A program made the translations under genes and the position numbers. Below, in pieces: positions 1-12,144 of a stretch of 64,000 nucleotides of DNA. The notes beneath the pieces were generated by a model. That model searched no databases. It was not told the origin of the DNA and saw nothing but the letters and a program-made list of their open reading frames with translations. Position 1 is the first letter of the stretch, and every line of letters starts with the position of its first letter. This DNA is from Sporodiniella umbellata. Taxonomy: Eukaryota > Mucoromycota > Mucoromycetes > Mucorales > Rhizopodaceae. The stretch covers positions 1-64,000 of the forward strand of contig JAIXMR010000023.1 of the NCBI GenBank assembly GCA_025677835.1. Reading direction: 5' to 3'.

Positions 1-891
1 GGTTTAGCAGACCTAAAGCTAGATATACCTTTGGTGGATTACAAGCTGCCTTTGTTGAGTGTCCTTTATGCTATCTTTATCAACTATTCTTATCGTTCTG
101 CACTCGGCATACGCTATAATCAAATAGGCTGGTATCAAGGCTTGCTAGCTACTTTGTTTATGGCTGCTGGTGGTGGCAGTACTGTTTCAGTGTTGAGAGG
201 AGAGCCAATTAATATATTAAAAAACAACGAATTCTGGGCTATTCACTGGTAAACCGTGAGGATATCGATAGTAAAAGACAGAGTGTGCATGCTGATTGCT
301 TTTGTTTTTGTAGTACAACACATCTTGCTATGTTCTCCAATAGCTATGTGTTCCAAGTGGTGGATGCTTTGTTTAATATGCCGGTAATTGATCATGCCTT
401 TTCTTTGTCCGACAGTGTTCTACGTGCCTTGGCCATGTGCCAAAACGGCATTGATGGTGTGTCTAATAACCCTGATCTGGGCCCTGACAAATACGTTGCC
501 AAAGTGTTGTGTGGAACTCTGGCTGGCTGTGGTGGAGGATTATGGATAGGTAAGGCGGTAAGATAGAGGGGCAGGGCAGTCAGGAGCTTAAATGCGAGAT
601 TGGTTAGATGCTTTCCGGCTGAGGGAACCCAATTGGAGTTTTTCGACTCCAAAGTTGCTTCAGGTAGCATCTGTTGACATGAAATCATCATTTGTGGGTA
701 GTTTATTCTATGTAGCTGTTACCAGTCCTGAGTTATGTCATTATCTCGGCTTTAATGCTTTTGAACCCAAAGTAGCACAGGCATGGAGTGTTATGCTTGT
801 TTCTTCTGGATTTGCCTATGGTAGTTATTTGAGAAGATTGGAGAAAAAGCTAAAGGCTTTGGAGGAAGAGAGAAGAGAAAAGACAGAATAA
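1..891 (+). CDS. TRIC-type intracellular cation channel-like protein (5' end missing)
   Basis: This is the 3' part of a spliced gene; the frame is open to base 1, so the start lies outside the window. Introns 249-313 (65 nt) and 550-598 (49 nt) join three coding blocks. The product has several hydrophobic segments, a glycine-rich stretch ending in LRGEP (the family's LLGEP position), a second glycine cluster (AGCGGG) followed by an amphipathic stretch, and a charged C-terminal tail rich in K and E. This order matches the TRIC family (trimeric intracellular cation channels), which in animals supply counter-ion current across the ER during calcium release. An ER or organelle location is inferred. 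The stop is only 38 bp from the stop of the opposing snt2-like gene. The family call rests on remembered motifs, not on an alignment. Confidence 0.6.
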
Positions 892-929
892 AGCTTGTTC
901 TTTTTGAAAAAAAAAAAAAAAAATTTATT

Positions 930-3900
930 TTATGTTTTTACATTATGGCAAGTATGGCATATTTTTTGTTCATGTTTTTCCCACCAAAAAGGAGTATGTT
1001 CGACTGGGCAATTTGCATTGTCACATTTTTTTTTGGTGTGGTCAAATGATTTTGGTATTATTACAGTTGTATGTTGGTTTAATGAAAGGTTTTCGTTTGC
1101 AGTAAGCGCGTCTAAAGCAGCTTCTCGAGCGTTTGGGATCTTTGAATGACGATGATGATAATGTTGGTTGGAATGGTTCAATAAATAAGGATAAAATATA
1201 GCCTGACGAAAGCGTCTTGTGGCAGGTGTGGTCTCTTTAGCGACAGTTTTAAAGCTTTTGGCATAGATCATAAGAGAAGACTGAAACAATAATAAGATAA
1301 ACAATACATGTAAAGTATAGCAAAAATTTACCTCTTGTGTTGTGATTGTTCGCATGTCCAAGTCGATGAGTTTACGTGAAGCAATGTTATGAGACGGGCA
1401 CCAAACCTGTGGAACCATCAGACCGGAAGGTGAGGAGTTATGGAACAGACCAGCAGGAATAAATGGAATTTTGGCTTTATCTCCTAGAAAAGTAGTTGCA
1501 GCCTGTATTTCAAAGGCTAGACGAAAGTTGTTATCAATGGCACATTGAACATGCACTGTTTTTTTGCATTCAGCACATGCTACACAAACCCCATTGACAT
1601 TGTCGCAAAGTTGGCAGCTTGAATCTAGCCTTGAGCTGTTGATGCAACCAATATATTCTACTGGTGATAGCTTTTTAGGCTGTGCAAACTTGATTTCAGG
1701 TATAAAGGCTGCACATTGAACGTGAGCCCAGCGACAGCCTGCTGTCTTTTTTAGTGGCTGTTGAGTTTCATCTGCTGATTTAGTGCATAGAACACACTCA
1801 TAAACATAAGAGGCCATGGGATTAAGCTTGTTAGAGCAAGGATCACAAACCCAGCCTTCTTTGTCCATACTTTCAATGCCATAGCAGTCTTTTTTTTTTA
1901 TAGTTAGCAAGCGTGTTGTTTTAAACAATAAAATACTTACCATCATGAACAGACATGCCACAGTCATAGCATGTAAAGAGATTGTCCAATTGGTGAATCT
2001 GCAAACAGACTTTGCATTCCTTAGGCTTAAAGCTCAAGAAAATTTCAGGTTTCTAAACAAATATAAGAAGACGTAAAAACAAAGCAAAACATACACTTTC
2101 TTTGGCTTTTTTCGCCACTGTCTTTGTTCCAGAATCTGTTCGCTTTCGTTTCTGCGGTTCTGGAAGTTCAGGTATAATTGGGGATGTGTGAGATGTGCTG
2201 GCAGCAGTAGAGGTACGGCTGTTTTGTTGGGAATTGTTTAAATTCTCTTTCCGAACCGATTCAGATATGGGTTTAGAGGCTGCGTATTTTAGCCAGTAAA
2301 CGCCACAGTGATCACACAGCATTTCTGTAAACACTTTTCGTTTCCTGTCCATGTCTGCTGGTGATCTTCTCCAAATGAGAGATTCGCTGGTGAGACAATT
2401 CATACACTGGTAAGATACGTCGTAAGTGTGTTTAGGTATAATGGTAGGGTCGGATTCTTCATCGATATCTTCGTCGTTTTTGATGCTTTGATAGGTTTTC
2501 TTCTTGTGCCCAGAGGTCTTGAACTTTTTCCTAATTACAAGTAGTGAGAAAAGAAGGGTTAAGGATATCGACTATATACTGTTTACATTGGTTTGAATAT
2601 TTTTGTCCATTCAGAATAAACAGGTTCATAGCGATCTGTTTTTTTCCACTGATAAAAATACCGAACGATATCAGCCATTGATTTGGTACGTACGTTTGCC
2701 TTGGCATAGTTTAGGTCGTGTCCATGCTCCCGGATGCTCTGTTCAAACGCTTCAACTTCTTTATTTGTCCAATTCACAACATGCTCAAAGTCTTCAGGGG
2801 CGAGCTGCGTCATTTTGAGGTAACTGGCTTCAGTCTGATAGCTGTTTTGTTCAAACTCATATAGCGCCCTATCCATCAGGTCGGATGAATAAGACATAAG
2901 GGTGGTATTGTTCAATCTTTTGACACGCCCCATATATTCGTTTACTGTCGAAGTCGGTTTAGCGCGAGCTACACAATCACGCTTTTTTAAAAGCATTTAC
3001 CTTTTTCAACACTCGTAGCACCGGGTTTGTATATGCACGTGACCGTATCTTCTCCACCTCGAACAGGTATCATTGAAGATCGATCCGACAGTTCATATTG
3101 GGAACCAAAAGCAGACAAATTATCTATGGAATTGTATTCGCCTATTGAATAGTGAATGAACTGATATGTCATTGTTTATTAGACTATTACCCGTCTTTTT
3201 GCTGTTAGGGCGTTGAATTGACTTTCCTTTCTTTGGTTTGCTTTTGTGATTAGAAAAAGAGTTGGACTCACTGACAGGGGATAGACTCAAACTTTTTGGT
3301 ATATCGTTGTCGGCAACATTGGCTTGGTATTTAGGCCCAATTCGGCTTTTTGCTCTTGGATAGATTCTATCGTCAATGTCTATCCTAGTTTATCAGCCAA
3401 AAAAAAAAAAAAAAAAAGGCCGTCGAAAGCGGTGTTACATACCCAGGATGTCTCCCATATTTGTATTCACTCCAAAGTACCTAAAAGGCCACATATTGGT
3501 CATTTTTGTCTCCGCACCTATTAAAAAAAAGTCAGATAGACAAGATAGAGAGAATACAAGTACTTTTGGTTCGCTTGGGGTGTTTGATTTTCAATTTAAT
3601 GGCCGAGGGTTGGCTACTCGAAGACTCCGGCTGAGAAGGCCCAGTCAGCTGTAGCGGTGGCTGTGGTTTGGTTATTTGAGACCGAGTGGTACGAGTTTGA
3701 CGTTTCTTGGAGTCGTCTTTATCTAAGAGTTTATCGAGATCCTCTGTAATAGGAGAATGTGGGCTGGTGGCCATCAGTTCTTGTCGTGCACAAAAAGCAC
3801 ATTGCCAAGCAAAGCCTTTAGTAGGCTTGCGGGGTAAAGGTGGATTGAGACAGGTCATATGAAAGCTCTTTTGGCAGGCAGCGCATTTTACAGAAGCAGC

Positions 3901-4599
3901 ACTATGGAGGAATGATATTTTTTTTTAAAAAAAGAAAAGAACTGAGTTGATTTCTATGTGTTGTTACCTTGAACACCATCCCTGGCAAACATAACATAAT
4001 CTTCTAGCAACAGTTAGATCGGCAGCTTTTCCTTGTTCTACTACAATAAATTGATATCTTTGTTTAAGGGCTTCAAGCGTATCCATTGGTATGTTTTGAA
4101 CGGTCTCAGACGGCACAACATCGTAAACACGTTGGATATAACGATCATATAATTGATTATAATAGAAGTGGTCTTGTTTTCTTTTATAATCCTCCAGTTG
4201 GTCTTTGGGAATATAGTACTTGTGAGTTACCACACATTTGCCACGAATCGAGGACACAGGGTTGATGTCGGAATGCATTGTAGCGACCAACAGACAGGGA
4301 TCAGCAGATTTTCGGTTAATGACATCCTTCTGCCGGTTAAACCAAGCTATACGTGCTTGTAACCCTTTACGTTTGAAGGAACTACAGAACTCCATAACTC
4401 TACCCACATAATAAGGTTCACCCAGGTGCTCAGGTGCAAGGTAAACGTGATCTTGTAAAAAAAAAAAAAAAAAAAAAAGCAACAGAATAAGTTTTCCAAG
4501 CTAGACAATCGTGAACCAGCCCTTACCGTTGATCTGTACAGAAGCGCCGTCAGCTAATGTAGTGCTTGTTATGTGAGGAGCAGATTTAACGTCTGACAT
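930..4599 (-). CDS. snt2: Snt2-like BAH-PHD-ELM2-SANT-ePHD chromatin protein
   Basis: A large multi-exon gene whose start (MSDVKSAP) is at 4599. Domain order from the N-terminus is as follows. A BAH domain lies in the exon from 4451. A C4HC3 PHD finger spans the 3968/3901 junction. The segment beginning NMWPFRYFGVNTN and ending DDRIYPRAKSRIGPKY leads into an ELM2 motif. A SANT helix bundle follows (WTNKEVEAFEQSI). A Cys4 GATA-like finger (CMNC...CDHC) comes next. An extended PHD (C-V-L-C ... CRWAHVQC ... CQLC ... HVQC) follows, and a last Cys4 finger (CDNANC...CHTC) closes the protein. This is the Snt2 order; Snt2 in yeast is an E3 ligase/chromatin reader working with the Ecm5-Rpd3 histone deacetylase. 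The Cys/His ligands I could check are present. The ELM2 region is cut by very short introns (about 50-56 nt), so those joins are the least certain part. Confidence 0.85.
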
Positions 4600-7500
4600 T
4601 TCCACAAAAGAAAAGAAAAAAAAAAAAAAAAAAAAAAGAGACCTTTGGCTTATCACAAGAAGAGAAGAGAAGAAAGAAAAAAGAGAGGAAAAAAAATAAG
4701 AAAAAAAAGGGAAGCCAGAAAAATTTAAAAAGGAAATGAAGAGGGTGCGACAGACAAAGAGCTGAAAAAAAAAAGAGAGGAAGAAAGAGACGTGATTGGG
4801 TTTATTGTTGACTAAGGCATATAGCCGATGAGCTAACTTTACTTTTCAAACAGTATTTTTAAGGTTGGTTTATCAAAACATGCTGCGATGAAAGAAGGTA
4901 TTCGAAAATACTGACGATATGTCCTAAAGCCATCAGCTACCTCTCTCCTACAGTAGAGCTGGAGAGAAAAAGAAAGGGAATAGTAAGAAAGACGATAAGA
5001 AATATTTAACGGTGAAGAGGCCAAGGATAGCTGGCTATCGTAAATATGAATGATGCTTGGTTTTTTCGTAAACAATTATATATTAACTAATTTATAGTCT
5101 CAACGAGCCTTTCTTTGTTTTGTTTTGTTTTTTTTTTTTCAAAAAAGTCTCACCGAACGCAAACACAAACTAGTGATTGGTAAAGTACACAGCCAATAGA
5201 TTTCAAGATTGAAGTATGGCTAAAATATTTGAGCCATAATCCCTTTTAATCAGAAAAACAAACCACTAATGAGAAAGACGCCCTGATAAAAGAAATACAA
5301 AGAAAGCAGCAGAAACGACAAAGAAGTTTGCCTAGTACTCGGACAACTTTTTTTTTTTTTTGGCTGCGGCCCTTCTTGAGTATAGTTGATATAGTATAAA
5401 AAAATAATAACAAAAGAGTCAGAGCAGAACGGACAAGAACTAGAGCGAAACATCACGTGAAGTTCTTTGACTCAAACTGCAGCTTTATTAACTAGTTAAT
5501 TTCTTGTGCGCTTCACATATAGCCTCTCAGCGGCAACGTCTGCCCATCTTTCCACTCAAAATAACCATTCATAACAATAAGAGAAAGTGGCGAAATAAAG
5601 AGGCTTTTAACTCAAAACGAGAGCATATATAAATTCTTTCACTTGTCCTTTTTTCTTGAAAAATACAAATAAGAAAAAAGCACAGCCTCTGGCTTTATAG
5701 ATGGTATCAAAGGCTAGTGAGGTATAAAGATAGTGAGATCAAGTAGATTTTACTTAATTTTTGCATAGTTTATACAAGTGAAACTCTTTTTTTTTTATGC
5801 AACTATAATGCGAAAAGAAAACTCATAAAGAAGTACAAAACCGATTCAGGTCGTTTTTTTTAGTACGTCCTCGAACAATTCCATTATCCTTTGAGGTGCT
5901 GTCTTTGCTCGTTTTAATAACATAAAAAGCATACGTGTCTAGAAAAGCTTTTTTAAAGTGACTAAAGACAAGAAATATACAAAAAAAAAACGACCAATTG
6001 AGATTTGAAATGAAGAGAAATAAAGAGTAATAAGGTCTGTTATTAACTGAAAACAAAATAAACTAAAAAGCTCAAAAGAACAGGCTCTATTTTTTGTTGA
6101 AAGTTTTGAATAAATAAAGAGAAAAACGAAACAAAGCCAGTTCTTATTTGGGAAAGCTATTATGAGCCCAAGGCAAATGTTTTCGCGAGCTTTCTTCATA
6201 TCTCAGAGCCCATCAGTTTCTGTGATACCAACCAAAATTCTTTTCGGTAAAAGGTTTTTGTCTGATAAACAAACTGCCATTTCAACAGTACCGAGCTATT
6301 ACCTTTCATAGGATCACATGTATGTAGACAGGTAAACATACACTCTCATACTTGCTTACTATTATATCAGGTAATGTCGTTTATGTTTGTTTTACTCTAT
6401 ATATATATATATATGTATATATAACATTATATTGTTTAGCTGAAAACAATATAAATAGTGAGAGAGTGTGTATATTTTTTTTTATGTCTCCTTTTAACTG
6501 TTTTATTCTTTTTAATAGGCAAGGAAAAACGTTTTTAGGCAATTTGATGTGTTTACAAGTATATCTTAAAATAAAAACACAGAAACAAAAGATGAAAGTA
6601 AACATAGAAGGACTAGGTATTTTTTCTATCGTATTTCCTATAAAGAAAATAGGGCTGTCTTTGTATAGTGATCTTTGTTGTACTTTCTTTGGTAATCCAT
6701 AACTTAAACAAGCACACCATCGTATTCAGGATAGAGGGAAAAAAGTGTTTTTAGATCCCTTGCAGTTACAACATAAAAAGGACTACTTGGAAACTGATTT
6801 ACTTTTGAAATACAATACCAATCTGAGCATTGTTTTTTTTATTTAAAATCAAATGATATTTCACCATGATTAATGCTTACTTCACTTCCTGTTTTTTTTT
6901 GTTTTGGCTTGAGAGTATATGAGCTGTTTGTTATTTTTTATTATTATTCTTTAGTAGCTTCATCTTTTTTGTGTTATTATCTATCTTCTAAAACGGATAT
7001 GGGAGAAGACAGAGGAAAGGGAGGGGATGTAAAGAGGAGGGAACTGAGAACTATTGAAAAAAAAAAAAAGTAAAAAATAGTTCACTAGAGAGGGTAGAGC
7101 TGTTAAGGTTTATCTGTTGTTATTATCAATTCCTTAAAGAGGCTACTATATTACTATTTATCGAAAACAGAGTTGGCGGTTTTAAGGTTTGATTGACATA
7201 AAAAAACTAATATAGAGTTGGTCTATAAATTTATATTTTTACCTTATAACTTTTAGTATACAGCTATTAAAATGAGAATCTCTTTTGAGGATTTGCTTTA
7301 TTGGATTGCTATAAAATCTACATGTTTTTTTCACTGTGTTTCTTATGAATTAGATAAAAATAGTAATACTAACGCCAAAATGCAACATAAAAAAAATCTG
7401 CTATACAGCCGAGGTTGATGTGGTTGACTATTTTGGTAACCAAAAGAAGATTGTTTCGTTTAATACATGCGAACAGTGAAATACGACCCAAAAAAAAAAA

Positions 7501-8314
7501 AAAAAAAAAGAAAGTTGACGGATTAAGTAAAAGAAGACATGAGAAGGCAGTATTCTGTTTTTTTCGTGAAAGTAATAAAGTATCTAGGAAAAAAAGGCGT
7601 TTATTTTTGATAACCGAATTTAAAGATACAGATACTATAGACATTTAACTTATTCACGGTACTAAGTCATATTTTTCTGAAAGACTTCAGCTACCAAAAA
7701 AGTACTAAATATAAATAGAATGTTTGTCTTTTGTCGTGTCTGTATGGATAAAGGCGACACCTGTCTCCTTATTTTTGTTTTCCTCAAAAACACGCTGCTT
7801 TATGTTGTACAAAATTGTTTTCTATTGTTTTTTTTTTCTTTTGGCTTTTCTGAAATAAGGCGAATATCTTTATAAAAGAGATTATTATGTTAGTTGAAAA
7901 AAAAAAAACAGGTTTCTCTCTTAATGTTGTTACATTTAACGCTCAAAGTCTTTGGATTGCTGGTTGGCATAGAATATTTTTTTCACTGAGTGTATTTGAT
8001 TAAAGTCAACGATTAAGAAGTAGTATGACTTCTTCTCCTTAATTATAAGGAGGTAAGAGAGGACTATGCGATATCTTTATAAGCTCAGTTACACTGACTC
8101 TTGTGTCGATCATAACATCTAAAAAGAAACCAGAGACAGTAATGGCTCTATACTAAGTCACATGACCCAATTTTTATTAGTTATCTTATTGGCACATCAC
8201 AGCAATTGTTTAAAGAGAACACAATGTGTTACAATACAAGTCTCTTCTCTCATCGATGAGCCGACATGCGATTTCCCTTTATGGTAAAGATCAAAGGTGC
8301 TTTTTTATTCTTTA
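4600..8314. other. gene-poor AT-rich spacer upstream of snt2-like gene
   Basis: I see no convincing gene here. The first 160 bases are purine-rich (A/G runs), as expected for the 5' leader and promoter of the minus-strand snt2-like gene. The rest holds scattered A or T runs (near 5349, 7491 and 7895) and a TA dinucleotide repeat at 6397-6422. Open frames are short and low-complexity, with no recognisable motif. Nothing tRNA-like or rRNA-like was seen. Confidence 0.6.
6397..6422. repeat. TA dinucleotide microsatellite
   Basis: Alternating T and A with one G interruption, in the gene-poor spacer. Confidence 0.8.
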
Positions 8315-9357
8315 TTATTGAACCGCCACTTTGGCCATCGACGACCAAAATGGATTTTTTGTAGGTAAAAATTTACGTAGTTTGAATAAAGAGCCTGAGC
8401 GGTTCAGCTTTGCAAGTGAGGAAGAAGTATGTCTGGTATATGCAAGATGTGTATTTGCTATTTCCATTTGAGAAAGCTGTTGGTCTTGAATAGAGAGTAG
8501 ATCGTCAAGATCTTTATTTTGAATCGAAAAAGTAGCTCCTCGTGTGTACATCTTCCACAGTCGGTATTCTTCTCGTATTTTGGCTCCCAACTATATATGA
8601 AAGGGTAAGCTAGGCAAAAAAGAAGTCGTTTGCATTTTTTTTCCAAACCTGTTGTATTTGGGGCTGTGCTTGTTTATTTTTCATTAATAAATTTCTTTGT
8701 CTATAGTCTGTTTTCATGCACACCGAAATGGTTTTGGCTACTTCAAGATCAATTGCAGATTTTTGCAATATTTCAGCATTATCTGTACAAAAAGGTAAGG
8801 GATATGATAACTACGTGACAAAAGTAAATACCTGAAGGGTGAAAATAAAAAGTAGGATTAATTCCCAATTGCCTCAGTTTTGTTTTTAATTTATTTATCA
8901 ATAGCGTATCTTCATAGCACTTCTATTTGTATTTTTGCAAAAGGATCTTTTTTGTAAGAAATAAAGCGGGAAAAGAATACTGATTCGAGAGAAAGAAAAG
9001 GATCTTACCTTTTTGTCTTTATAGGGCCCATAAATTCTTTCTGTATCGTGCGTCCTTACATCTTTTAACGCATTCTCAACGTTCTCTGTTTCATATTCAA
9101 CACTAGTCAAAACTTCTTCGATTGTCTGCAGTTGGTGGACTATCTGATTGAGTTCTGCTGTTTTCACAGTTAGTAACGAACGCAGTTCATTCACTGTTTC
9201 TGTTCCCTGTTTAAACCTTTGTAAGTAAAGACACCATTTATACATTTATAGACGGTCAAAGTACCTTATCAATGTTTTTAAGTAGCTGCTGAAGTACTTC
9301 ATCTTGTGCATCAACACTATGGTAGCTGAATAAAGACGTGGTGTTTGTTTGAATCAT
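8315..9357 (-). CDS. Unrecognised coiled-coil protein, about 263 aa
   Basis: A five-exon gene: start MIQTNTTSLF at 9357, exon 1 to 9265 (31 codons, phase 0), then exons beginning GTETVNEL, KCYEDTLL, DNAEILQ and LGAKIREEY. All joins keep frame with GT-AG ends. The spliced protein is acidic-to-neutral and largely helical, with heptad-like spacing of L/I/V across roughly residues 32-95 and again through the LSIQDQQLSQMEI stretch. The C-terminus is basic and has no membrane segment. I do not recognise the family. The shape (short, coiled coil throughout) resembles small tethering, SNARE-accessory or kinetochore subunits, but nothing specific supports any one of these. The third exon has the least evidence, because it is defined only by frame continuity between two acceptors. 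Confidence 0.65.
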
Positions 9358-10121
9358 TTTTAAATTTATATAAGGTTTATATGTATGTACAGAAAAATAT
9401 GTATGTAGAAATAAATAACAATAAGAATAGTCAAAAAAAAAAAAAAAAAAAAAGCAGGCGTATATGATATATACAAAAAAGAAAAGTAGTTCAAATTTAA
9501 AAAAAAAAAAAAAAAAAAAAAACTGTTTCTTTTTTATACACTCTTGAAAGCTGGATTTTTGTTTGTGTGCTTGCAAGTTATTTGAGAGTGTGAGAAAATA
9601 TAAAAAAAATTTAAAGCGTGAATAATGAAAACATTATATTTTTCAAAGCATTTCTCCTTTATTGTGATACTTGACATGGCCTAGCTTCCGATACGATTAC
9701 TTTCAGTATTTAATCGGATCTCTTTTTTTGAACACAAAGAACTTTAATGATTCCTTTTCCGTGCATAAACAAATAATAATAACAAAAAGTCTTAGCTTTC
9801 CAAAAAAAAAAAAAAAACATAGCTTGTATGTACACGGTTGCCTACTAATAAAAGAAAATACAAGGTCTTTGTATCTATGGTTTCCTTATATTAACAAAAA
9901 AAAGAAGGGAGTGGGAATCAAGTAAGCACATATAAAAATATATAGTGGTAGTCGCATAAAAAATGCATACAGGATGTGCGTGCTACAAGAACAATAAGGG
10001 TTGTTTATTTGTTTGCGATGAAAAGTTAAGGAGGTCCGAGTTTGCTTCTTTCTGCTTTGAATGCTTACATCCGTCTTTGGTAATATGTAACAATTTTCTG
10101 TATTTTTGTTTATTTATTTGT
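9358..10121. other. Spacer with two long A tracts
   Basis: Promoter/5' region of the coiled-coil gene and 3' region of the claudin-like gene. It contains A21 at 9433-9453 and A24 at 9499-9522. No gene is seen. Confidence 0.6.
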
Positions 10122-11050
10122 TTAGATAGCTTGGTAAGAGTAACCTGGAGGGGAAAGTGACCCAATCAAACAAAGAACAAGAGCAAGGACAACGCCTACA
10201 ATCCAACTGATAATACAGAGGATAAAAGAAAAGTTATATCGGGCGCCCATATAAAATGTAGGACTCGTATTGTAAAGATAGGCAATAGCTGACATCGAAA
10301 GAGCTTGAGGAATGGCTTGTTTTTGTTGTCAATAACTGTTGTCTAAAAACAATAATAATAAAAAATAGAAAAACATTTACCATATAGTAAAAACATTCTA
10401 TCATTTGACAGTGCTTAATTACGATTTTCCTTTCTTTTCTCTTTTTTTTTTTTTTAAAAAAAAACAAACTTACAATGAAATAGCTTGCCATGCACCATCT
10501 CTTTTTCTTCTTTGGCTACACATAGTTATCAACAATCCAGCCAAAGTCATAGCCCCAACAACAGCAGCCACTACCATTCCTGCCGCTCCCATCCGCCTAA
10601 AAACCATCAGATTTTAGTCATTCTTTTTCAGTAAACAAATACCATAGTTCACAAAATCCATCTAAAATCAAACAAAAATTCATTTAGATATAGCTCTCTT
10701 CCACATCTTTTTCTCTTTACCTTCATCACAATCGCCGTGGTTGTAGGAAGGAAAAGGTCGACATTCTCTAAACAGACTGTTTATTCCAAATATTAGTGAG
10801 TGAGTGAAAGATGTATAGGGACAGAGTATTCAGCTTGTACCTTCGACACAGTTGAAATAATCCATAGTTTGTCTCCATATAGAATGGCGTAGGTGGTGAA
10901 AACGTGATCCTAAAGGATAGCTGCTGAGCATATGTGTGTGAGACGACTTGTGATTTACCATTTGGGGAATATAAGGGCAGAGAGAGTTAAAGCATAATTA
11001 CAGATAAAAAAGAAAAATGTAATCACATAAGTAAGCAAACTCACCCCCAT
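10122..11050 (-). CDS. Claudin-like four-helix membrane protein, 189 aa
   Basis: A gene of seven coding exons reconstructed by frame. The start ATG is at 11050 (MGVSLLTYVITFFFF) and the stop at 10122-10124. The protein has four hydrophobic segments at about residues 5-28, 83-104, 115-138 and 155-178. The first extracellular loop carries the claudin/PMP22-type signature: W31 after helix 1, GLF-x-L-C at 48-52, then further cysteines at 59, 70 and 76, and W79 just before helix 2. Fungal claudin-like and Sur7/PalI proteins of this shape sit in the plasma membrane and act in polarity, fusion or pH sensing. Which role applies here is unknown. One exon is only 17 nt (10381-10397), flanked by AG and GT; without it the frames do not join. 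A Sur7 relative is the main alternative, but the W-GLF-C-C loop favours claudin-like. Confidence 0.75.
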
Positions 11051-11274
11051 AGTAAAATATAAACAGTAGAGGGAGATAAAAGAAAAAGAAAAAGTAAAAA
11101 AAAGAAAAAAAAGAAAAAAAAGAAAATAGAAATAAAAGCGAACAATTAGATATCTGCACCCCCACCCACCCCTCTAGCTCACACATACACACACACATTC
11201 AAGGTTTTTTTTTCTATTCTAATTTCAAAAAGTAGTTTTTTCTTTTTTTTTTTTTCTTTTTTTTTTTTGGTTTA

Positions 11275-11876
11275 TTAAAGCACATCTACATTGGAAATTC
11301 TCAAGACGGTGTGTGTTTGCTTGTGTTCGATTGTACGCTTGTAATTCTTTCTTCTCTTTTTCTTTACAATTTTGATCAGTTTGCTCTTAGTGTGTTCGAT
11401 GACAGTAGCTTGAATGTCAAAAAGAGAATCAGACACATAGGGGGACCCCTTAAGGGTATAGTCTTTTGAGCCCAATTCGCGTACTTTATCCAATTTAAGA
11501 ACATCTCCCACCTTGACATCTTTCAATCGGTTTACAATCAATTTGTCGTTCTTGGTCACTAAAAAGGGTCGACCAGTAATATCTACAACAGCATAATAAC
11601 GTAACTGCTCGCGGAGCTTTTGAACCAATCCACTGTCTGAGCTGCTGATCGTTTGGATCGAACGTCCAATGTCTAACAAAAAAGATTTAAGCCTAATATT
11701 TTTTTTTTTTAACTTGTCTTACTTTGTATAGGTTGTTTGACAACAGGTGCTTTATTTAAGAAAAGTTAGCGTTCTATTCTAATGCTTCTCTTGTTTTTTT
11801 TGTTTGATTGGACTGGGCAATAAAAGTTACCTTTAGTGACAACCGAATGCAGCCCTTTAAAAAAACTAGAAAACAT
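11275..11876 (-). CDS. mrpl21: Mitochondrial large-subunit ribosomal protein bL21m
   Basis: A three-exon gene. Exon 1 starts at 11876 (MFSSFFKGLHSV) and gives a short amphipathic N-terminus typical of a mitochondrial presequence. A tiny second exon encodes about APVVKQPIQ, and the last exon carries the L21 fold: YAVVDITGRPFLV, VGDVLKLDKV, and the C-terminal basic KKKRRKNYKRT stretch followed by HTVLRI. bL21 binds 23S-type rRNA in the large subunit; the equivalent in budding yeast is Mrpl49. Total length is about 156 residues, normal for a mitochondrial L21. It shares a 268-bp divergent upstream region with the orphan gene at 12145. Confidence 0.9.
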
Positions 11877-12144
11877 TGTTATTTTTTGTTTAAAAAAAAA
11901 AAGAAAGACAGGCAAGGGGCTCTAAAAAATTATTCTCTATTTTTTGATTGGGCTTTCAGCTTCATTTGAGATGGGGTGTTTAGAGGGACACTGAATTGTG
12001 ACTATGAATAAGTAAAGTTCGGGTGTTTTAGGTTGACCCGTTGAGTTTTAATGATGTTATACGAAGTATCCTCTTTTAGAAAGTATATAATTTTGTACTA
12101 TAGCTAAAAAGTGAAAACTGTTATATGTAAAATATTTTTACTGA
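11877..12144. promoter_or_regulatory. Divergent intergenic promoter region
   Basis: 268 bp separate the start codons of mrpl21 (-) and the orphan gene (+), so both promoters must lie here unless the leaders are spliced. The region is AT-rich. I cannot point to a defined factor site. Confidence 0.4.

Noticed and set aside
930..1149. Plus-strand open frame overlapping the end of the snt2-like gene
   Set aside because: Shadow of the last Snt2 exon on the other strand.
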